Positions 60,346 through 64,000 of a DNA stretch of 64,000 nt are shown here, piece after piece. How positions within the stretch are numbered: the first letter of the stretch is position 1; each line of letters begins with the position of its first letter. A program made the translations under genes and the position numbers. The DNA lies in assembly GCA_039185015.1 (NCBI GenBank), contig JBCDAU010000002.1, forward strand, positions 62,001-126,000, written 5' to 3'. The notes beneath the pieces were generated by a model, which was not told where the DNA came from, did no database searches, and worked only from the letters and a program-made list of their open reading frames with translations. This DNA is from JBCBSZ01 sp039185015 (lineage in GTDB: Bacteria > Actinomycetota > Acidimicrobiia > Acidimicrobiales > Poriferisodalaceae).

Positions 60346-60878
60346 GCGTCGATCTCGGGCGCAAGGACTTCCTCCAGCTCTTCGACGCACTCGCTCGGAA
60401 GTGCGCAGACCAGGAGATCAGAGCGGAGCTCTTCGTGGTCGGCGGTGCGGCGATGGCGATCGCCTACAGCACGATCCGAGCGACAAAGGACCTCGACGCG
60501 GTCTTCGAGCCCAAGGCGATCGTCTACCAGCTCGCCGACGAAGTTGCGGCGGAATCGCCGCTCGACCTCCCAGCAGGCTGGCTCAACGATGGCGTCAAGA
60601 GCTTCCTCCCTGGCGTCGATTCCGCTGCGACGGTCTCATACGAACGGCCTGGCCTCACCGTACGAGTCGCCTCGCCGCAGTACCTGTTCGCGCTCAAGGC
60701 TCTCGCTGCCCGCGAAGCCGACGAAGAAGACCTGCTCATCCTCTTCCCGCTCTGCGGCTACACATCGGCCGCTGAGGCACTCGACGACGTCGCTGCGACC
60801 TACCCGGCACAACCGCTGCGGCCAGCGACTCAGTACCTCATCGAGGAAGTCGCCCGAGCTGTGCTCGACGACCCGTAG
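60342..60878 (+). CDS. Nucleotidyltransferase-fold protein (DUF6036-like, toxin candidate)
   Basis: 178 residues. The nucleotidyltransferase signature is clear: ELFVVGGAAMAIAY followed by TKDLDAVFEP, giving the GG and D-x-D metal motif. The rest (EDLLILFPLCGYTSAAEALDDVAATYP) is helical. Such MNT/AbiEii-like enzymes modify tRNA or proteins and are toxins in several TA systems. ATG 60342 overlaps the stop of the upstream gene by ATGA, the normal antitoxin-toxin coupling. The nuclease-like gene follows after 5 nt. Confidence 0.82.
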   Translation: MSVDLGRKDFLQLFDALARKCADQEIRAELFVVGGAAMAIAYSTIRATKDLDAVFEPKAIVYQLADEVAAESPLDLPAGWLNDGVKSFLPGVDSAATVSYERPGLTVRVASPQYLFALKALAAREADEEDLLILFPLCGYTSAAEALDDVAATYPAQPLRPATQYLIEEVARAVLDDP

Positions 60879-60883
60879 AGCCG

Positions 60884-61768
60884 ATGCCGGCGAGATCAAA
60901 CAAGCAGCAGGCGGTCGTCTACTACGTGAAGGAGCACCTCGCGTCGGCGGGCGCAATCGTGACGGAGTCCAAGCTCCTCCTAGACGGGGACTCGGGAAAG
61001 GCCCGCGAGGTCGACGTCGTCGTCGAGTACACGGTCGGCGATGACCCCATCACGATCTCGATTGAGGTCATCGCCTGGGCGCGGCGTGCGTCCGTGACGT
61101 GGGTCGAAGCAATGCTCAGCAAGCACGCTCGGATGCCGACGAACAGACTCGTGCTGGTCAGTTGGTCGGGCTTCTCCCCGGCAGCCCTTGAGAAGGTCGC
61201 TCGGCAGGGCGGGCAGGTCGAGGCTCTCACGCCGAAGCAGAAGGACGTGACCGAAGAACCCCAGATCCGGTTCGTCTCCCCCGAGTTGACGTTCCAACTC
61301 GTTCGGAGCTTGGTGGACACGGTCGAAGTCGAGATGCACTCAGAGACCTTCGGCTCCGAGTCGCTCAAGATGCCGAGCAACGCAGCGGTGTTCAACGCCG
61401 TGACCGGCAACGAAATCGCAACTCTCGGAGAAGTCGTCTATCGGGCGGCGATGGCGAAGACGGAGGACTTCTCCAAGACCCTCTGGGAGGCGCGAGACGA
61501 AGAAGAGCCGAGCCACTACGTGCTCGTCAGCGATACATCGGAGATGGGTCTCGAGGTCGAGATCGACGACGTTCGCTGCAGCATCCAACGGATCCGAGTG
61601 ATCGGCGGGTTGGAAATCAACCGGCGCCAACTCGACTTCGAGTACTGGTCCCTTGGCCCGTCGACGTTCGCGATGACCGAGGCCTCGATCGCGGACGAGC
61701 CCTGCGTGTGGGTTGCCACTCGGACGAGCGACAAGGAGGCACGGATCTCGTGGCGAGCGATAGCTTGA
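60884..61768 (+). CDS. Restriction-endonuclease-like protein with altered active site
   Basis: 294 residues. The N-terminal third resembles PD-(D/E)XK restriction-like enzymes: ESKLLLDGDSGKAREVDVVVEY, then ITISIEVIAWARRASVTWVEAMLSKHARMPTNRLVLVSWSGFSPAALEKV. In the family the second motif is E-x-K or E-x-R; here it reads E-V-I, so the usual basic residue is missing and cleavage may be lost. The C-terminal 180 residues are of unknown fold (SETFGSESLKMPSNAAVFNA...). Third gene of the accessory operon, 5 nt after the nucleotidyltransferase. Possibly a DNA-binding or sensor subunit. Confidence 0.75.
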   Translation: MPARSNKQQAVVYYVKEHLASAGAIVTESKLLLDGDSGKAREVDVVVEYTVGDDPITISIEVIAWARRASVTWVEAMLSKHARMPTNRLVLVSWSGFSPAALEKVARQGGQVEALTPKQKDVTEEPQIRFVSPELTFQLVRSLVDTVEVEMHSETFGSESLKMPSNAAVFNAVTGNEIATLGEVVYRAAMAKTEDFSKTLWEARDEEEPSHYVLVSDTSEMGLEVEIDDVRCSIQRIRVIGGLEINRRQLDFEYWSLGPSTFAMTEASIADEPCVWVATRTSDKEARISWRAIA

Positions 61769-61778
61769 GCTTGCCTGT

Positions 61779-61792
61779 CTAACGTTCGTTAG
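61779..61792. promoter_or_regulatory. Palindromic operator before the TetR gene
   Basis: CTAACG-TT-CGTTAG, a perfect 6+6 dyad with a 2-bp centre, ends two bases before the -10 TACGTT. A TetR dimer here would block its own promoter and the coupled carboxylase gene. Confidence 0.7.
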
Positions 61793-61793
61793 G

Positions 61794-61799
61794 TACGTT
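61794..61799 (+). promoter_or_regulatory. -10 element of the TetR gene
   Basis: TACGTT, then CACGGAC (7 nt), then GTG 61807; adjacent to the operator palindrome. Confidence 0.6.
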
Positions 61800-61806
61800 C
61801 ACGGAC

Positions 61807-62421
61807 GTGCTCGACGCCGCCGGTGCCAACGCTCGCCTCGCCACGGCGAACGACGGGCGGCAGCGGATCCTCGACGAGGCCGCCCACCTGTTCGTCGACC
61901 GGGGCTACGCGGCGACGACCATGCGACAGATCGCCACGGCGGCAGGGATCAAGGCCGGGTCGGTCTACTACCACTACAACTCGAAGGACGAGCTGTTCGA
62001 GGACGTCCTCGCCCTCGGCATCGACGTGATGGAGGCCGCCTTCGCCGACGCCGCCGAGGAGAGCGCCGAGCTCGACGCCCGCACGACGTTGCGCAACCAC
62101 GTCCGGGCCCACCTCGCCTCGCTCTTCGAGCACGGGCCCTACACGGCCGCGCACGTGACCGCCTTCCACACCGCTCCCCCTTCGGTCCGAGCAGCGGCGA
62201 TCGAGCGCCGCGACGCCTACGAGGCCCTCTGGACCGATCTCCTCGGAGGACTGATCACCGATGGCACGCTCCGCCCCGACCTGTCGGTCGGCACCGTGCG
62301 CCTGGTCCTGTTCGGCGCCATGAACTCCACCGTCGAGTGGTTCGATCCCGACGGCCGCCAGACCCTCGACGACCTCGCCGAGGCGATCACCGGGCAGACC
62401 TGGGCGGGGGTCGCGTCGTGA
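61807..62421 (+). CDS. TetR-family transcriptional regulator
   Basis: 204 residues. N-terminal HTH domain RQRILDEAAHLFVDRGYAATTMRQIATAAGIKAGSVYYHYNSKDELFEDVL, the canonical TetR pattern. The C-terminal domain (about 70-204) is helical and should bind an acyl-CoA or similar ligand. Its stop overlaps the carboxylase start (GTGA), so it very likely controls that pathway and itself, through the CTAACG-TT-CGTTAG palindrome. Relatives such as LiuR/KstR types control leucine or fatty-acid breakdown in actinobacteria; the precise type is not decided. Confidence 0.93.
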   Translation: MLDAAGANARLATANDGRQRILDEAAHLFVDRGYAATTMRQIATAAGIKAGSVYYHYNSKDELFEDVLALGIDVMEAAFADAAEESAELDARTTLRNHVRAHLASLFEHGPYTAAHVTAFHTAPPSVRAAAIERRDAYEALWTDLLGGLITDGTLRPDLSVGTVRLVLFGAMNSTVEWFDPDGRQTLDDLAEAITGQTWAGVAS

Positions 62422-64000
62422 ACCGCATCGAGAGTCGGATCGACACCGGGTCGGCTGCCTTCGCCGCCAACGCCGCCGCCTACACCGAGCTCGTGGAGAC
62501 ACTGCGGGAGCGCCAGCAGTGGGCCATCGACGGCGGACCGGGCCGGGAGCGCAGCATCGAGCGACACCTCGGCCGGGGCAAGGTCATGGTGCGGGATCGC
62601 ATCGACCACGTGATCGACGGCGGCACGCCGTTCCTCGAGCTGTCGACGCTCAGCGGATACGGCCAGTACGACGACGAGGTCCCCGGCGCCGGGATGGTCA
62701 CCGGCATCGGGCTCGTCCACGGCGTGCCGTACGTGTTCATCGCCAACGACGCCACGGTGAAGGGCGGCTCGCTCGTGCCGGTGGCGATCAAGCAGCACGT
62801 GCGGGCCCAGGAGATCGCCGAGGAGAACGACCTCGGCGTGATCTACCTCGTCGACTCCGGCGGGGCATTCCTGCCGTTGCAGGACGACATCTTCCCCGAC
62901 AAGGACCACTTCGGCGGCAGCTTCTATCGCCAGGCGCGGCTGTCGGCCCAGGGGCTGCCGCAGGTGTCGGTCGTCCTCGGCGGCTGCACGGCCGGCGGCG
63001 CCTACGTCCCGGCGCTCAGCGACGAGGTGATCATGGTCGAGGGCATCGGCCGGATCTTCCTGGGCGGGCCCCCGATCGTGAAGGCGGCGCTCGGCGAGAT
63101 CATCGAGCCCGACGACCTGGGCGGCGCCGAGCTCCACACCCGCGAGTCGGGGGTGAGCGACTTCCTGGCCGACACCGAGCAGGAGGCCTACGGCAAGCTC
63201 CGCGAGCTCTGCGAGGCGCACAACCAGCGCCGCGTCGACGAGCGCCAGCCGTGGGCCGACTGGGCGGAGCCCGAGCCGCCGGCCTACGACCCGGCGGAGC
63301 TGTACGGCATCGTCAGCGCCGACGACCGCATCCCCTTCGACGCCACCGAGATCATCGCCCGGCTCGTCGACGGCTCGCGCTTCTCGCCGTTCAAGCCCGA
63401 ATGGGGCACGTCGATCGTCACCGGCTTCGCTCGGATCTGGGGCCACCAGGTCGGCATCATCGCCAACAACGGCATCATCTTCAGCGAGGCGGCGCTCAAG
63501 GCCACGCACTTCATCGAGCTGTGCGAGCAGCGCCGCATCCCACTGCTGTTCCTGCAGAACACCTCGGGCTACATGGTCGGGCGCGACTCCGAGGCCGGCG
63601 GGATCGCGAAGAACGGGGCGAAGATGGTCGCTGCCGTCGCCAACGCCACCGTGCCCAAGTACACGGTGCTCATCGGCGGCTCCTACGGCGCCGGCAACTA
63701 CGGCATGTGCGGCCGCGGTTTCCGACCCCGCTTCCTCTTCGCCTGGCCCAACTCGCGAATCGCCACGATGTCCGCTGAGACCGCGCAGACGGTGCTGGTC
63801 GACATCCGCCTCGCCGGCATGAAGGGCGCCCAGACCACCGACGAGCAGGTGGCGGCGTTGCGGGCCGAGGTCGCCGACCAGTACGAGCGCCAGTCCGACC
63901 CGTACTACGCGACGTCACGACTGTGGGACGACGGTCTCATCGACCCGATCCACACCCGCGACGCCCTGGGCCTGTGCCTGGGACTCGCGGCCCGACAGGA
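62418..64000 (+). CDS. Methylcrotonyl/acyl-CoA carboxylase carboxyltransferase (beta) subunit, partial
   Basis: At least 527 residues, cut by the window end. Carboxyltransferase domains contain RIDHVIDGGTPFLELSTLSGYG, IYLVDSGGAFLPLQDDIFPDKDHFGGSFYRQARLSAQGLPQVSVVLGGCTAGGAYVPALSDE, the acyl-CoA motif GRIFLGGPPIVKAALGE, and NTSGYMVGRDSEAGGIAKNGAKMV. The GGSFYRQARLSA and DDIFPD blocks point to the methylcrotonyl-CoA carboxylase beta subunit of leucine degradation; propionyl or geranyl-CoA carboxylase is the alternative. GTG 62418 overlaps the TetR stop. The biotin subunit is expected to the right of the window. Confidence 0.92.
   Translation, partial: MNRIESRIDTGSAAFAANAAAYTELVETLRERQQWAIDGGPGRERSIERHLGRGKVMVRDRIDHVIDGGTPFLELSTLSGYGQYDDEVPGAGMVTGIGLVHGVPYVFIANDATVKGGSLVPVAIKQHVRAQEIAEENDLGVIYLVDSGGAFLPLQDDIFPDKDHFGGSFYRQARLSAQGLPQVSVVLGGCTAGGAYVPALSDEVIMVEGIGRIFLGGPPIVKAALGEIIEPDDLGGAELHTRESGVSDFLADTEQEAYGKLRELCEAHNQRRVDERQPWADWAEPEPPAYDPAELYGIVSADDRIPFDATEIIARLVDGSRFSPFKPEWGTSIVTGFARIWGHQVGIIANNGIIFSEAALKATHFIELCEQRRIPLLFLQNTSGYMVGRDSEAGGIAKNGAKMVAAVANATVPKYTVLIGGSYGAGNYGMCGRGFRPRFLFAWPNSRIATMSAETAQTVLVDIRLAGMKGAQTTDEQVAALRAEVADQYERQSDPYYATSRLWDDGLIDPIHTRDALGLCLGLAARQ

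Overview
The window is about 64 kb of dense, GC-rich chromosomal DNA from an actinobacterium. The gene mix fits Acidimicrobiia (Ilumatobacter-like): a mycobacterial-type Kgd with a fused acyltransferase domain, NucS mismatch endonuclease, an F420-type luciferase-family oxidoreductase, many acyl-CoA enzymes, frequent GTG starts, and secreted LytM peptidases followed by repeats of a GYW...DGG..FGDA type. This assignment is an inference from gene content; no rRNA or tRNA gene was seen.

Layout. 1-9.8 kb: partial kgd, ettA, a small zinc-ribbon-like protein, the sulfate-activation operon cysD-cysN-cysC with a membrane-anchored propeller-like protein behind it, divergent cysQ and an enoyl-CoA hydratase. 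9.8-17.8 kb: an ABC1/UbiB kinase, a DUF222-HNH protein, a 2-oxoglutarate oxygenase, small proteins, nucS, a frameshifted lipoprotein, and a MaoC hydratase coupled to an SDR dehydrogenase. 17.9-27.5 kb: VanW-like envelope protein, PhoD-type phosphatase, geranylgeranyl-reductase-like flavoprotein, LLM oxidoreductase, HIT protein, secreted TAP-like peptidase and a class IV aminotransferase. 27.6-32.1 kb: an accessory block of less GC-extreme sequence holding a 1308-residue protein that joins a STAND-like P-loop NTPase to a Ski2-type helicase, divergent from a two-TM protein. The two face each other across overlapping -10 hexamers; this is the best candidate for an undescribed system. 32.1-38.9 kb: acyl-CoA enzymes and a translationally coupled operon of two Gfo/Idh/MocA oxidoreductases, a hydrolase and an S51-like/CysRS-tail fusion. 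39-43.7 kb: a surface-glycan locus with three glycosyltransferases and a flippase. 43.8-53.3 kb: a penicillin-binding-type serine hydrolase, cytochrome b561, a lipoprotein protease, an SDR, two paralogous LytM peptidases, methionine aminopeptidase and an acyl-CoA dehydrogenase. 53.3-59.5 kb: a RHH/MazF toxin-antitoxin pair, msrB, a LysM lipoprotein, a RecB-type nuclease, PAP2 phosphatase, flavin monooxygenase and SemiSWEET. 59.9-64 kb: a second accessory operon (antitoxin-like protein, nucleotidyltransferase, degenerate PD-(D/E)XK protein), then a TetR regulator coupled to a methylcrotonyl-CoA-carboxylase-type beta subunit that runs off the window.

How expression seems to work. More than fifteen starts sit 6-9 nt behind a TANNNT or CANNNT hexamer with no room for a Shine-Dalgarno sequence, so leaderless transcription appears common; I used this to choose starts. 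Downstream genes are commonly joined by RTGA stop/start overlaps. In two places the leaderless start belongs to a tiny ORF (10 and 7 codons) whose stop overlaps the GTG of the main gene. An 80-bp repeat flanked by hairpins occurs twice, each time next to an SDR gene and upstream of a cell-envelope gene.
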